Shown in pieces: positions 49,951 to 61,917 of a stretch of 64,000 nt of DNA; position 1 is the first letter of the stretch; each line of letters opens with the position of its first letter. Made by a program: the position numbers and the translations under genes. The stretch lies in the NCBI GenBank assembly GCA_012931725.1, contig CM022945.1, forward strand, positions 152,668,382-152,732,381, read 5' to 3'. This DNA is from Litsea cubeba (lineage: Eukaryota > Streptophyta > Magnoliopsida > Laurales > Lauraceae). Under the pieces are notes generated by a model, which was not told where the DNA came from, did no database searches, and saw only the letters and a program-made list of their open reading frames with translations.

Positions 49951-51415
49951 CTTGACGTAGTTTCACCTATATGCCTGGTATGCACCACGTAACCTAAAAT
50001 TAAGCTACTTAATATGCACACAACTATATATAACTCGCAAGCGCACGAGATCACTATGTAGTACAATGAATTGTAAGTACGAGGTCAATCCCACGAAGAC
50101 TTGTGATACAACAATGTCGAAAATAGCTATGAATTTAGAATATTAAATGGATGAAAGGTTGGTTGAATGTTGATTGTTTGAATGAAATTACTAAAACAGC
50201 AAGTTAAAAATATAAAAATAAATCTAAAGAACAATGAAAAGTAACCAAACACCCAAGAATACCACTTGGATTGAAAACGATGAGAATGAATGAACTAGGG
50301 TTTCATCTACTTCCCTAGCCTTATCCTATGCATGTCTCTTATTATTCCTTAATCAAAACTAGATTTATTGGTGACATTTATCAATCTAGACCATGGCATA
50401 TGTATCTAGATTATGATTCCCTTAAACCTAATTCACGAGTGGCATACAACATGAATTGTTCATCAAGTTGCAAGAACTAAGCATGGCATATGTCCTAGTC
50501 AAAACACGCATGATGCATATAAATGATGGGAATGATAAATGCATGAGTCTAGGCATGGCATATACCCATATTTTTCATGGATTCTAAACCCTGGATGCTC
50601 AAACATCAAGATCAATAAAAAACAAGTTAGCTATTCTTAAATTCAATTGAACATGGCACAGTTGGCATGGCATATACACAACTCACCAAATCAAAGCATG
50701 GTTTAGAAACTCATCCAATAAAACTGAAATCTCAATTGAGGAACACCAAAAGGAACTACATAAAATTAGGCTAGGATTTCAATTACACCCTAGCCCTATA
50801 CATTTAGTTACACATGTTTGCAATGAAAAACAACATGAAATAGAGAAAAGTCATAGGAATAACTCGAATAGATGATGACGATGAAGGCACGGCCAGCAGC
50901 TACACTTTGATCTCCTTTGCTCCAAAGAACTCCCAGAGACAAGGTTGAACCACTGCTCGGTTATGGTGGTGTGTAGAATGTCTTTTTGGTTTCCAAGCTC
51001 TCTCCTTTTTCTTCCAGCCAGGAAAATATATATCCATATAGGGCTGCTGTTTTTCCTCCCAAAACTCCTTAGTTTCTGCGTCTCTAGGGAGAGAGAAAAG
51101 AAAGAGAGATTTGAATATGTTTTTCCCTTCCTTTTTCGTCCCAAATCTGCTCCACCTAATCAATCCCCTTATAATAGGTTGAACTTTCCTATCTTGGCCT
51201 AGGATCCTCCATTGATGACACAATCCACTTAATTGCACAAAAATCACGCCACAGATCCCTCAGTAATTTCCTGCGCATAAACCTCCTTCCTTATAGGATA
51301 AGATCTGATCTTAAAGCTTCCCTTTTTCACGCCCTAATAGCTCTTTTGCTGAAATTCTCTCAAATCGCTCTTTTGCTGAAATTCTCTCTTTTGGTTCCTT
51401 TTGAGCTTTCCCTAC
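49951..51415. other. Unassigned repeat-like sequence
   Basis: CGCAAGCGCACGAGATC and GTACGAGGTCAATCCCACGA (50038-50096) are phrases often seen near plant retrotransposon ends. GCATGGCATAT recurs about six times from 50391 to 50670. A 28-bp repeat around AATCGCTCTTTTGCTGAAATT lies at 51340-51390. No gene is seen. Confidence 0.35.
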
Positions 51416-52288
51416 TGTGTGGGGAGATTTTCAAAGCTCCAGGGTTATGCTAATCACGGCTATAAGATGGGATTAAGCACTCTCACGTGGCATCCACGTG
51501 CCGCCCAGACTCACCTCGGCTGCCGGGACAGAGGCCCCAGCCGAAGTCAGACAGACTTTGGCTGCTAGCGCCGAGCTCGGCTACCAAAGGCCCACTTCGG
51601 CCAAAGGAGCTCGGGACCCCAGCCAATGGGGCCGAGACAGAAGCCGAAGTCGAGAAGAATCCCCACTCGCTCCCCATGTTCACCACGTCACCAGACACGT
51701 GGCAGAGTAGGGGCGCGAGCCAGTGGGACAGATGTGACATCAGCCGTCCACAATCTTCGCCAGATCGCTGACAGAGCGGCATCCAACGGCTGTAGCCAAA
51801 TCAGGGCAAGGCCCGTGGGTGGATCCGATGGGACCTCAACCGCCAACGGCGTCCAACATGATCTGGCCCAACATGACATGCATTAAATGCAATGTGGGCT
51901 GATCCGACTGGCATTAAATGCAATGTGGGCTGAAGTGGACCGCATTTATGACTTTGTGGGCTGATAAGGACTTCCCTATCAAATCATGGGACCCACTCCA
52001 AAATATCATCCAAAATATCCTCAGTTCTCTATAAATAGAACTACATTCCACATGCAAGGTACGCAGCCCGTATCTGAGAGTTGTTACTCTACCTCTCTTC
52101 TTATTCTCCTTCCTTTGTTCCAGTTCACTTACTGACTTAGGCATCGGAGAGCCTTGCGCCGCCCAGGCCAGGGTCCTCTAACCGTTTGCTCTTCCCTTTC
52201 AGGCTTAGAGGCAGCAGATCATCTCCTTCATCTGGATAAGTCCTGTAAGGCAACCTAAATCTTGTGGTTCATAATTTCCTGCACCTAC
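51416..52288 (+). repeat. 5' LTR of element C (left border approximate)
   Basis: The end is fixed by the PBS. The start is a guess at TGTGTGGGGAG. GCATTAAATGCAATGTGGGC occurs twice (51880-51899 and 51911-51930). TATAAATAG is at 52030-52038, so transcription would begin near 52060. Confidence 0.55.
52030..52038 (+). promoter_or_regulatory. LTR TATA box of element C
   Basis: TATAAATAG in context TTCTC-TATAAATAG-AACTAC, about 250 bp before the end of the LTR. Confidence 0.65.
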
Positions 52289-52291
52289 AAT

Positions 52292-52309
52292 TGGCGCCGT
52301 CTGTGGGAA
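52292..52309 (+). other. Primer binding site of element C
   Basis: TGGCGCCGTCTGTGGGAA lies 3 bases after the LTR. This sequence is common in Retand-type elements. Its first nine bases match the 3' end complement of plant tRNA-Asp; the actual primer is uncertain. Confidence 0.8.
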
Positions 52310-52354
52310 AGTACTATCCCAACCTTCCTAACCTTCTCAATCTTCCCAGAAACC

Positions 52355-54205
52355 ATGCCTCCAAAAGCTAAGAAAGGTGGAGAGTCCTTGAGAGCAATGC
52401 TCGAGCAGCCGGGCCCGTCGACGGACGCTCCTCCTCAAGGGCGGTCCAGAACGATGCATGGCGCGTCTGCAGGCGAGGGCCGCCTAGGCTCACAACTCTT
52501 CGTCGAGATTCCCTTCCAAGAGGGACTTGAGGCCTCGCTCTCAGGCGAGGAAGTCACGCCTCCCCGACGGGACGAGCGTCGACACGAGCGACCTCGCAAA
52601 GACAAGGCTGTGGCAGTGGAAGAGCCACGCCGTGCGCAACCTCCTGATGATGGAGGAGATATCGCAGCTCAAAACGCTTTCCTCTAGAAACAGGAGCAGT
52701 TAATCCGCCAGCTCCAGCAGCAACTGAGAGCAGCGCATGCTGCCTCGTTAAGGCAGCCCTCTGAGCCCCAAGGCGAGAAGAGAGGGAGCAAGGCAGCCCA
52801 GCCCTCTCGCGAGGATCTGAGAGCCTTTTTGGATCAGAAGCGCAGTCAGGCCCACGACGAAGGCTCGAGCAACAGCCGGAGTCACCACGACCGCGACGGA
52901 CAAGTTCATAGCCACCACAGCCGAGACCATCTGAAGCGGAAGCCAAGGGCACCGACACCAGAGAAAGATGACGAGCAGGAGCGGCTCGACAAGCGCATCA
53001 AGCTGGCCCTTCAGCATAACTTGGAGATGCGGTACCAGCAAGATATTTGTGGCCCTACCGATCTGGGGGCCTCTCCCTTCACGCGGGATATCGAAAGAAC
53101 TCCCTTGCCCAAGAAGTTCTCTGTCCCGCGGTTCGTCCCTTACGACGGATTGTCCGACCCAGCCGCTCACCTCCGGCACTTCTCTCAGAAGATGTCTATC
53201 TGGGGGAACGAGGGCCACCTCAACTGCAAGATCTTCTCCTCCAGTCTGAGCGACCTTCCTCTGAAGTGGTACTGCGCCCTCCCGGAGAAGTCTATCTCGA
53301 GTTGGAGAGAGCTCCAGCTCTCCTTCCTGAAGAAGTTCCAGGCCTACAGCGTCGTCCCCAAGACCGATGCTGATATACTCGCCCTCAAGATGAAACAGGG
53401 CGAGAGCCTCACCCAGTTCACCCAGCGGTTCTGGGCGATCTACAGCCAGAATGAGAATACCAGAGACGAAGTGGCGATTTTCGCCTTCAGAAACGCCCTG
53501 TTACCCGAGAACGAGCTGAGGAAAGATCTAGTTGGAGACCCCGCTACCTCCATGCCGGCCTTAATGTCCCGGATAAAGCGCTATGTCGCCCGGGAGGAGG
53601 ACGAACTTCGGGCCCGGGAGGACGAGGGCCCGAGGCCCAAGGAGAGGAACAGCCAGGCCCAGCAAAGGGGCAAGAAGCCCTTCAAGAAGGAAGAATCGAA
53701 GCAAGCCTGGGTCTCTAGTTCGGCGAGAGCTACAGCGTCCGGGTCTGGGGGCAGCAGGAGAACTAGACCTCCCTCCGACGCCTACCACGCTGTGAACGTC
53801 GTCTTCAAGGAGCCGATCCACCAGATCATGAACAAGATCAAGACCATGCCATTCTTCAGGTGGCCTCAGCCCTTGCGGAGTGATCCCTCCACCCGTGACC
53901 AGACCAGGTTCTGTGCCTACCACAAGGGTAATGGGCACAAGACTGAGGAGTGCAGGACTTTGAAGTATCACCTGGAGAGACTCGCTGTGGAAGGCCACCT
54001 TGCGGAGTTCGTGAAGGCAGGAGATGTCGGCAGCGGCGGCGGCAGCCGAGCTCGTCAAAGCGCTGATAATGATCCAGACAGCGAAGACTCCGAGAAGATC
54101 ATCAATGTGATCCATCTGGCACCCTCAGCTCCCTCTCCCGCAGCTAAAGGCAGCTCCCAGGCTCGTGCCGAAGCCAGGCGGGCCTCGCACGGGAAGAGGT
54201 GCTGA
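52355..54205 (+). pseudogene. Gag of element C with one in-frame amber stop
   Basis: The frame runs from ATG 52355 (MPPKAKKGGE) to TGA 54203-54205, 616 codons, broken only by TAG at 52685-52687 (probably CAG to TAG before KQEQLI). A Gln-rich coiled coil is followed by a charged Arg/His/Asp stretch. The retrotransposon gag core comes next (LPKKFSVPRFVPYDGLSDPA, LKWYCALPEKSISSWREL, MKQGESLTQFTQRFWAIY), then a zinc-knuckle-like CAYHKGNGHKTEEC near 53920. GC content is clearly higher than in the host introns. Pol follows in the -1 frame. Confidence 0.88.
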
Positions 54206-57200
54206 GATCCGAGCTCGGGCCAGCGTCCAAGAGAGCACGACGCGACCGACCAGCCATCTCCTTTTCAGACAAAGACCTAGAGGGAATTCAGCTTCCCCAT
54301 AACAATCCCCTGCTCCTGACCATGAAGCTGAAGGACTTCACTGTGAAGAGGATCCTCGTCGACTCCGGCAGTTCATCCGAGGTCCTCTACTATGAGTGCT
54401 TTAAGAAGATGGGACTTTCAGAAGCTGATCTGACCGAGGTCCGCGCGCCCCTTATAGGGTTCAGCGCCAAACCAGTCTACCCCAAGGGGAGAGTCAGTCT
54501 GGAAACCAGAGTGGGCGGAGCCTCTATGATGGCTGACTTTCTGGTTGTGGACGCCCCTTCCCCTTACAATGTTATCGTGGGCAGAGCGTGGCTCCACAAG
54601 ATGGAGGCAGTTCCCTCCTCCCTCCACCAGAAGCTGAAGTTCGTACTCGAAGGCAAGGATGGCAGAATGGAGGTGGTTACAGTCGAAGGGGATCAGCAGC
54701 TGGCCAAGCAGTGCTTGTTGGCCATGGTCTTTGCAGAGAAAGAGCCAGAGCGAGTAAACCTCGCAGAGTTCGAAAGGGGTCCGGATGAGATCAGCCGAGA
54801 TCTTGACAAGAAGAGCATTGAAGATCTAGCCGAAGTCGGGCTCGACCCGTCAGACCCCGACAAATTTTTTTTGATCGGCACCCAGCTGCCCAAACCAGAG
54901 AGAGCCGAGCTCTCAAGATTTTTGATGCAAAATGTGGATGTCTTCGCTTGGACCCCGAGCGAAATGCCTGGGGTCGACCCCGAGGTCATGTGCCATAGGC
55001 TGAACGTGGACCCCAACCACAAGCCAGTGGTACAGAAAACCCGCAGGACGGGGTTGCAGCAGACGGAAGCGGTGGTCAACGAAATCGACAAGTTGCTAGA
55101 GGCAGGCGCAGTCCGGGAGGTCCAGTACCCGGTCTGGCTGGCCAATACAGTGGTAGTGAAAAAGAAGACTGGAAAGTGGAGGGTGTGTGTGGACTTCACA
55201 GATCTCAACAGAGCATGCCCGAAGGATAGCTTTCCTTTTCCCAAGATTGATCAGATGATCGACGCCACTGCTGGCCACGATAGAATGAGCTTCCTCGACG
55301 CCTACAGAGGTTACAACCAGATTCCCATGTATGAGCCAGAAGAGGAGAAAACAGCATTCATAATCCCTCGCGGCACTTACTGTTACAAGGTGATGCCCTT
55401 CGGGCTGAAGAACGCGGGGGCAACTTATCAACGCCTCGTCACCAAGATGTTCCAGGCTCAACTCGGCAAGACAGTAGAAGTCTACATTGACGACATGGTC
55501 GTCAAGTCCAAGCAGTCGAGCAACCATCTGGCGGATTTGGCCCAAGTCTTCAGCTTCCTCCGTGAGTTCAAGCTCAAGCTAAATGCTTCCAGGTGCGCTT
55601 TCGGCTTAGCTTCTGGCAAGCTCCTCGAAAGACTAGTGACACGAAGGGGGATAGAGGCCTACCCGGACCAGATTACTGCAATCCTGGGCATCCAGAGCCC
55701 ATTTACCACAAATGAGGTCCAGAAGCTCACAGGCATGGCTGCAGAACTCAATCGCTTCATCAGCAGATCGTCTAATAAGTGCCGGCCTTTCTTTCAGCTT
55801 CTAAAAAAGAATTTCAATTTTCAATGGACCCCTGAGTGCGACCAAGCATTGGCAGCACTCAAAACCTATTTATCTTCACCACCCTTACTCTCTACCCCAA
55901 CTCAGGGGGAACTTTTGTATTTGTATCTTGCGGTCTCGGATCATGCAGTGAGCTCCGTCCTCATCAGAGAGGACGATGGTGTCCAAAAACCAATTTACTA
56001 TACGAGCAAGATCCTGCTAGATGCCGAGACAAGATACCTTTTATTGGAGAAGCTTGCGTTGGCACTCGTCAGCGCCTCCCGTAAGCTCTCCCATTATTTT
56101 CAATCACACACTATTGCGGTCATCACGGAGCACCCACTCCGATCTATCTTCAAGAAAGCTAACTTTTCAGGGCGCATATCAAAATGGGCAGTCGAACTGG
56201 GGCAGTATGACATCCAGTACCGTCCCAGGACTGCGATCAAAGCCCAAATCCTGGCAGACTTCATTGTAGAGTTCGTCCCTCCGAGCTCAGCTTCGACCCA
56301 GCCCGGCACCGAACTGGGGGGCATAGGGCATGAGCGTGAAGTCACCAAGGTTGAACAATCCTCTCAGAGCCAAGATCCTGTCTCGGCATGGAAGGTCTTC
56401 GTCGACGGCTCATCCACCTCCAAGAGAGCTGGCGCCGGCATAGTCCTCCAATCACCAGAGGGACTGGTCATAGAGCAAGCCTTCACCTTGGACTTCAAAG
56501 TGACGAACAATGAAGCGGAGTATGAAGCTCTGATAGCGGGGCTGAATAGCGCCCGAATCCTCGGAGTCCATCAATTGGTGGTTTTCAGTGATTCACAACT
56601 GGTAACTAGCCAACTCACTGGAGACTACCAAGCCAGGGACGACAGGATGGCGGCCTACTTAGCCCTCGCAACGAAACTGCTCTCGCACTTCCAGACAGCC
56701 GAGGTCAAGCAAATCTCCAGAGATACCAACACGCATGCTGATGCGCTTGCAAACCTGGCCTCCGCTGTCGAAGCAGGAAAGAAAAGGACCGTTGAGGTCG
56801 GATCTATACCGAGATCAAGCCTAGAGCTCCACTCACCTCGGCAAGTCCTGTGCGCTGATCTCGGCCCGAGCTGGATGGACCCAATCATCTCGTACCTGAA
56901 GGACGACCAGCTCCCCGAGGACAAGCATGAAGCCCACCGAATCAGACTCAAGGCAGCCCGATTCTGGTTATCTCCCGAAGGCAAACTCTAGAGAAAATCC
57001 TTCACGGGTCCCTACCTCCAATGCGTCCATCCAAGCAAGGTGGACAACTTTCTGTATGAGATCCATGAAGGAATCTGCGGCAGTCACATCGAAGGTCGAT
57101 CACTGGCCTACATAGCAATAAGCCAAGGTTACTGGTGGCCGTACATGCAGAAGGATGCGCAAGTATACGCCAGGAAATGCGAAAAATATCAGAAGTTCTC

Positions 57201-57660
57201 CCACTCTCTTCACCAGCCAGCTCAAGACCTGAGTCCCCTCACTTGTCCATGGCCCTTCGCTCAATGGGGGCAGGACATTGTGGGACCTCTTCACCGAGCT
57301 CCAGCGAACAAGAGATGGCTGATAGTTGCAACAGACTACTTCACGAAGTGGATAGAAGCTGAACCGCTGTCCTCCATCACTGACAGGGACTCTAGGAACT
57401 TCGTGTGGAAGAACTAACGAGGTTCGGCATCCCCAGGACCCTGATTTCGGACAACGGGACTCAGTTCGACTCCAAATCCTTCAGAGACTTCTGCCAAGAA
57501 CACGGCATCAGAAACCATTACTCCACTCCGGCGTACCCACAGAGCAATGGCCAGGCCGAAATCTCTAACAAGGTACTCCTAGATGGCCTGAAGAAGCGAT
57601 TGGACAAGGCAAAAGGGAGATGGGTAGAGGAGCTTCCCAGCGTATTATGGGCATACAGAA
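54148..57660 (+). pseudogene. Pol of element C: protease, RT, two RNase H domains, truncated integrase
   Basis: The frame is open from 54148 and overlaps gag by 58 nt in the -1 frame. Protease VDSGSSSEVLYYECF is near 54360. RT has GKWRVCVDFTDLNRACPKDS and YIDDMVVKS (about 55485). The first RNase H follows (YYTSKILLDAETRYLLLEKL). A second, archaeal-type RNase H (FVDGSSTSKRAGAG, NNEAEYEAL, VFSDSQLV, THADALANL at 56400-56760) is the hallmark of the Tat lineage. A TAG at 56989-56991 interrupts before the integrase zinc region (HPSKVDNFLYEIHEG), whose CEKCQ is changed to CEKYQ. A frameshift lies near 57410. The core (WGQDIVGP, ISDNGTQF, GQAEISNK) ends at VLWAYRTT, cut by element D. Confidence 0.9.
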
Positions 57661-57666
57661 CGACTC

Positions 57667-60277
57667 TGTTGACACCAAAAAATGTCACTTTGCCTCTTCA
57701 AGATCCAAAGAGCTACATGAAGTCGCAACCTGCCATAAATAGGCAATGCTACTTCCAAAAATCAAATCTTGTCAGAATCAAACAAAAACTGCAAGATCCT
57801 TCAAGACAACCAAAAGAAGAGTACACAAGAAGTTTCGGGCCATTTCAAAATCATTTGGCCTAACTTCGCTTCTCCGACAGCCGAAAAGGAGCTCTCGGCG
57901 GCAAAATCATCGGAGACACCAAATCTTCGATCAGAGCCGATGGATGGTCTCAAAATACTTCCAAAAGGCTCCACGTCAAGTTCCGAGTCAAACCGACAAC
58001 GTTTGACCCTACATCAACCCTCGAATATCTAAATCAAGCCTCTCGGCGGCGAGAACCACCGAGGCCATTACTCATCAGATAGAGCACATGGACGGCTTCA
58101 AAATGCTTATAAAGGGCTACACGTCAAATTTCAGGTCATTTCAACAACATTTGACCATAGTTTGACGCTCGGAAGTCAAATCAGGCCTCTCGGCGGCAAA
58201 GCTCTCCGGGACCATGATTTCCAAGACAGAGCCTATGGATCATCTTAAAATGACTCCAATAGGTTCCCTGTCAAATTTCAAGTCAATCGGACATCGGTTG
58301 ACCGCACATCAAACCGCGACATCTTCATCGCGACAAAAGCGAGTCTACTGGTGATAGGACCCCAAACGGCTTCAAAACTCAAACAAAAGCCTATGGTTGG
58401 TCTTATTTATTGCTCAGGAGGCTTCACACCAAATTTCAGGTCATTCCGACATCTTTGGCCCAGTTTCAGCTTCTGACGGAAAATCGGCAGCTCTGCGCGA
58501 CAAAGTCTTCGGCTTTCTCAGGAAATTGGAAACTTTGCAAAATAAAATGCAAGGATTCTCATTAGGTTTCCTACAAAGAAATTAGGCCAATAAATGGTCA
58601 AAATGTCAAGGAAAAATACAGAAGAAAAAAAGATTCAAAAAACAGCAAAAACGGACACAAAACGGGACACAAAGGGGGAAAAACCCCCCCAGGGTCGCAG
58701 ACCCCTGCGACCCTAGCCCAGGGTCGCCGGCGACCTTGGAGCCCGGGGTCGCCGGGAAGGCCCCGGAAACCTCAGTTTTCGCCGTTTTTTTCGCGATTCG
58801 AAGCGCCCAGCCTCTGGTACTTTCCAAAATTCATGCTTTTGAGACACCAAATCCTCTGACATCCGTCCAAAACACGGGTCAATCATCAAGAGTATTGAAA
58901 ACAATATTGATCGCCACCCGGTCAGCCAAAAAAAGTGTGCTTTCTACCCGACCGATCGAGAAATCGACAGGACAGATGGCACCGACCCGCTGTTGGCAAC
59001 AAACACCTGAAATTACATGGTCATCTGATGTCGATCTACATGAAGATTCATCGATGATCATCACTAGAAGAATCCCAAAAGACACGGCACGGCTCGTGAC
59101 TCTTCAACTGCTCGGCGACCACTTAATGCGATTAATTGACTAGCTTTATTACAGTCATTAATCCATTTCTTTGGACGGACCAATCAGAAGCAAGCATCCG
59201 GGAGTTACAAGTCAAGAGATTCATGGCATTTAACCCATGAAACTCCTCCCATCATGGCGATTAAAGGCGATTAAATGCCCTCAATCTCCTCCGGCCAATC
59301 AGAAGCCAAGAAAAAGGAGTTACAAAATAAAGAATTCAATTCTATAACTCCTCCCTTTATGTAGCTTTATGACAATCAAAGCTCATAAACCCTCCTAAAT
59401 GGCTACCTAAAAGCCTATAAATAGGAGAGCTCTCCAAGAAGAAAGGATCATCAGAAAAAAGCACAAATACACAGACAGATAAAGCACAGAAATCCAGAGA
59501 AAGAAAAAAGAGAGAAAACTCTGCGGAAGTTCTACACCGACCACCGCAACAAGGTGACAAAAGTACCTTGGGGGTACCCCCCCCCCCCCAAGGTCCTTGC
59601 CTTCTCCTTCTGCCGCCAATGGCTTAGACATGGCTTTTCAAGCCCATCTACTCGGCTTTTCATTGGACATAGGACCTTCTTTTGGTCTTTGTTCTCTAAA
59701 AACCTGAGGTTACAGCCAAGCCAAGCAAATCAATAGCATCCTCTGTTCTCATCTGCATGGATGATGGCGAAGCCCACATATGGCCTGCGACCGTCAATCT
59801 AAACGGGTCCCCCACAATCTCCTGAGAAGTTAGATCCTCCTTTTCTTTCTTTTCATTGTAGTTTGTATTTTTTCAAAAGAGACAAAAATCACAACTCTTG
59901 TCTTTCATTATTGATAAGGATTGTGAATCGGCTATAAACGCCAAAATCGGCTATAAACGCCAAAAATCGGCTATAAACGCCAAAATCGGCTATAAATGCC
60001 AAAAATCCGCCTTTCACGGCAAACCAAGAAAAATGTCTCTTTTCTTAAATATATGTGCAATGGAAAACTTGAAAGAAGTAGATTTCCTTTTTACTTGCGA
60101 AGGTTGATCTCCGAATCACCACTTGCAATTCCAAGTAAAATAGAAAATCTGGCACACCCTCACAAAAAAAGAAATGTTGATGCACGCCCCTACCCCCCGG
60201 TTACGAAAGGGTCGGAACCAAACGGACTCCCACGTCCGCCGACCTCGGTAGGAACCGAGCAGGAGCGCGGTCCATCA
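57667..60277 (+). repeat. 5' LTR of element D (about 2,611 bp)
   Basis: It runs from TGTTGACACC to GTCCATCA. It holds the same order of parts as 7554-10116: long U3, TATA box, C/G palindrome (59566-59593), and a four-copy GGCTATAAACGCCA array (59928-60005). Confidence 0.9.
59416..59425 (+). promoter_or_regulatory. LTR TATA box (element D)
   Basis: TATAAATAGG, conserved with 9271-9280. Confidence 0.7.
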
Positions 60278-60280
60278 AGC

Positions 60281-60302
60281 TGGCTCCACCCGGTGGGACT
60301 CG
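60281..60302 (+). other. Primer binding site candidate of element D
   Basis: TGGCTCCACCCGGTGGGACT follows the LTR end by 3 bases and begins with the TGG that pairs with a tRNA CCA end. The tRNA was not identified. Confidence 0.6.
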
Positions 60303-61917
60303 TTTATTTGAGAACACGATGCTAGAAATGAAATATTTGCATATCATATATTTTGCTCTATGCTTATATTTCTTTTCTCGATTCCTTGGCTACTTTATAA
60401 TTGGTGGCCTATGTTGGATTCCGCATCTAAAAAAAAATGAGATGAGATTTTTGTTTGGAAATTTCTAATTCTTTGAATTTATTTCCACTCTTTCTCTTTT
60501 CAAAAAAAAAATCAGATTTTTCAGTTTGGATTCAAAATTGAGAAACTTTGATCCTCTCCCTTCTGGGCACTGGCGCTCACGGAAATCGCTGAGACCGTGT
60601 TCGGATCGGGGATTGGGCCATTGTTTCTCTTCGATGAGTTCATTAAAGATCTAAAAATATATATATATAAATAAAAAAAAATAAAAAAATTTAGATTTCT
60701 CATTTTGGATTCAAAATTGAGAAACCTTGATCCGTTCCTATCGTTCATCGCGCTTGCAGAAATGTTGAGCCTGTTCGACTAAGGTTTTGGGCCATCGTTT
60801 CTCTTCGATGAGTTCATTAAAAAAAATATAATAAAATAAAAATAATTAAAAAAAAAAAGACATAGACCACTAAGGTTAAACCAACTGTGTTGTTTGATCA
60901 TGGTTGATTCAAAGAAAAGCCTTGTCCAAAGTGTGGAGACAGCTTGACTGTTCTAGGCAAGGGTCCTCCAAACGGGTTCATTAAGTAATCCTACCCTTAC
61001 CTAGGGGCAATTCTATCAATCAAGATTTCATAAGATCGGGTTAGGAGGCCTATGTGTACTCTCTCGTCTTTTAAACAAATTTTTTTTAAAAAAAAATTAA
61101 AATTTAAAAAAAAAATTAAAATTTTAAAATAAAAAATAAAAAATAAAAAAATTTTCAAAAAAAAAATCTTAAAAAAAAATATAAAAAATAAAAAAAAAAG
61201 ATTTTTTTTTAAAAAAAATCTTCAAAATCTTCAAAAAAAAAACTTCCGTCATTTTGGGTTCAGATTGGAGAAATCTTGGTCTTCTCCTTTCTGAGCACTG
61301 GCGCTCGCGGAAATCGCTGAGCCCGTGTTCAGATTGGAGTGCCTTTTGCTCTCTTTGATGAACCCGATATTGACCTTTAAAAAAAAAACTCGTCAATTTT
61401 AGATTCAGATTCGAGAAATTATGGTTCATTTCTTTCTGAGCACTGGCGCTCGCGGAAATCGCTGAGCCCGTGTTTAGATTGGAATACCATCTGCTCTCTT
61501 TGATGAATCCAATTTTGACCTTTCAAAACAGAGAATCTCATCTCATAGATGCGGTCTCAAAACATTTGTGTCTAGCGGTACTAGTACGCCCTTTCAGGGT
61601 CTACTGTATTGCGACCGGCACATCTGTAACTCCAACTTTATATTCTTTTTACCTCGAGCAAGCTCTGCTTCTCGATAAGTCGAATTTAAGTTCACAATTG
61701 CTTCTAGCAGTCACTGGGATGCCCATTCTGGGCTTACCATACCTGCGATCAGAACAATTGTACCCTCTATGGCGTTTTGCCTTCTTCATGTTGCTTGGGT
61801 CATCTTCCTCTAGCAATTTGAAAAGACGAAACCATAGAACTTCCCATTTATGATCATTATATTCTTGTGATTACTAATGGATGTGGTCTTGTTTCAGAAA
61901 TTTTCGAAAAACTAACA
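60303..61917 (+). other. Leader of element D with four repeat copies and A/T runs
   Basis: This AT-rich, non-coding leader has very A-rich stretches (60830-60860; 61080-61250). Four copies of a roughly 130-bp unit are described separately. TGTTTCAG at 61891-61898, just before the gag ATG, could be a splice acceptor. Confidence 0.6.
60519..61520 (+). repeat. About 130-bp leader repeat, 4 copies
   Basis: Copies begin near 60519, 60705, 61249 and 61400. Each carries TTGGATTCA(A/G)A, GAGAAA(C/T)(C/T)TTG, CACTGGCGCTC(A/G)CGGAAATC, GCTGAG.CCGTGTTC and a TCTCTTCGATGA-like end. The second copy is the most altered (CATCGCGCTTGCAGAAATG). Confidence 0.8.

Larger units (their letters stand above)
51416..57666 (+). 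mobile_element. Ty3/gypsy Tat/Retand-like LTR retrotransposon (element C), cut by element D
   Basis: A 5' LTR ending near 52288, PBS, gag and pol with a second RNase H domain identify the Tat lineage. The element stops abruptly inside the integrase at 57666, where the LTR of element D begins; GACTC (57662-57666) is the expected target duplication. The left LTR border is uncertain because the 3' LTR is outside the window. Confidence 0.85.

Noticed and set aside
50851..51247. Overlapping open frames of about 100 codons on the minus strand
   Set aside because: No recognisable motif; composition follows the CT/GA-rich DNA.
52262..52354. Start of gag at an earlier in-frame codon in element C
   Set aside because: This stretch covers the LTR end and the primer binding site; the ATG at 52355 is the first after them.
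61470..61853. 127-codon open frame in the leader of element D
   Set aside because: It overlaps a leader repeat copy, shows no known domain, and is likely chance.
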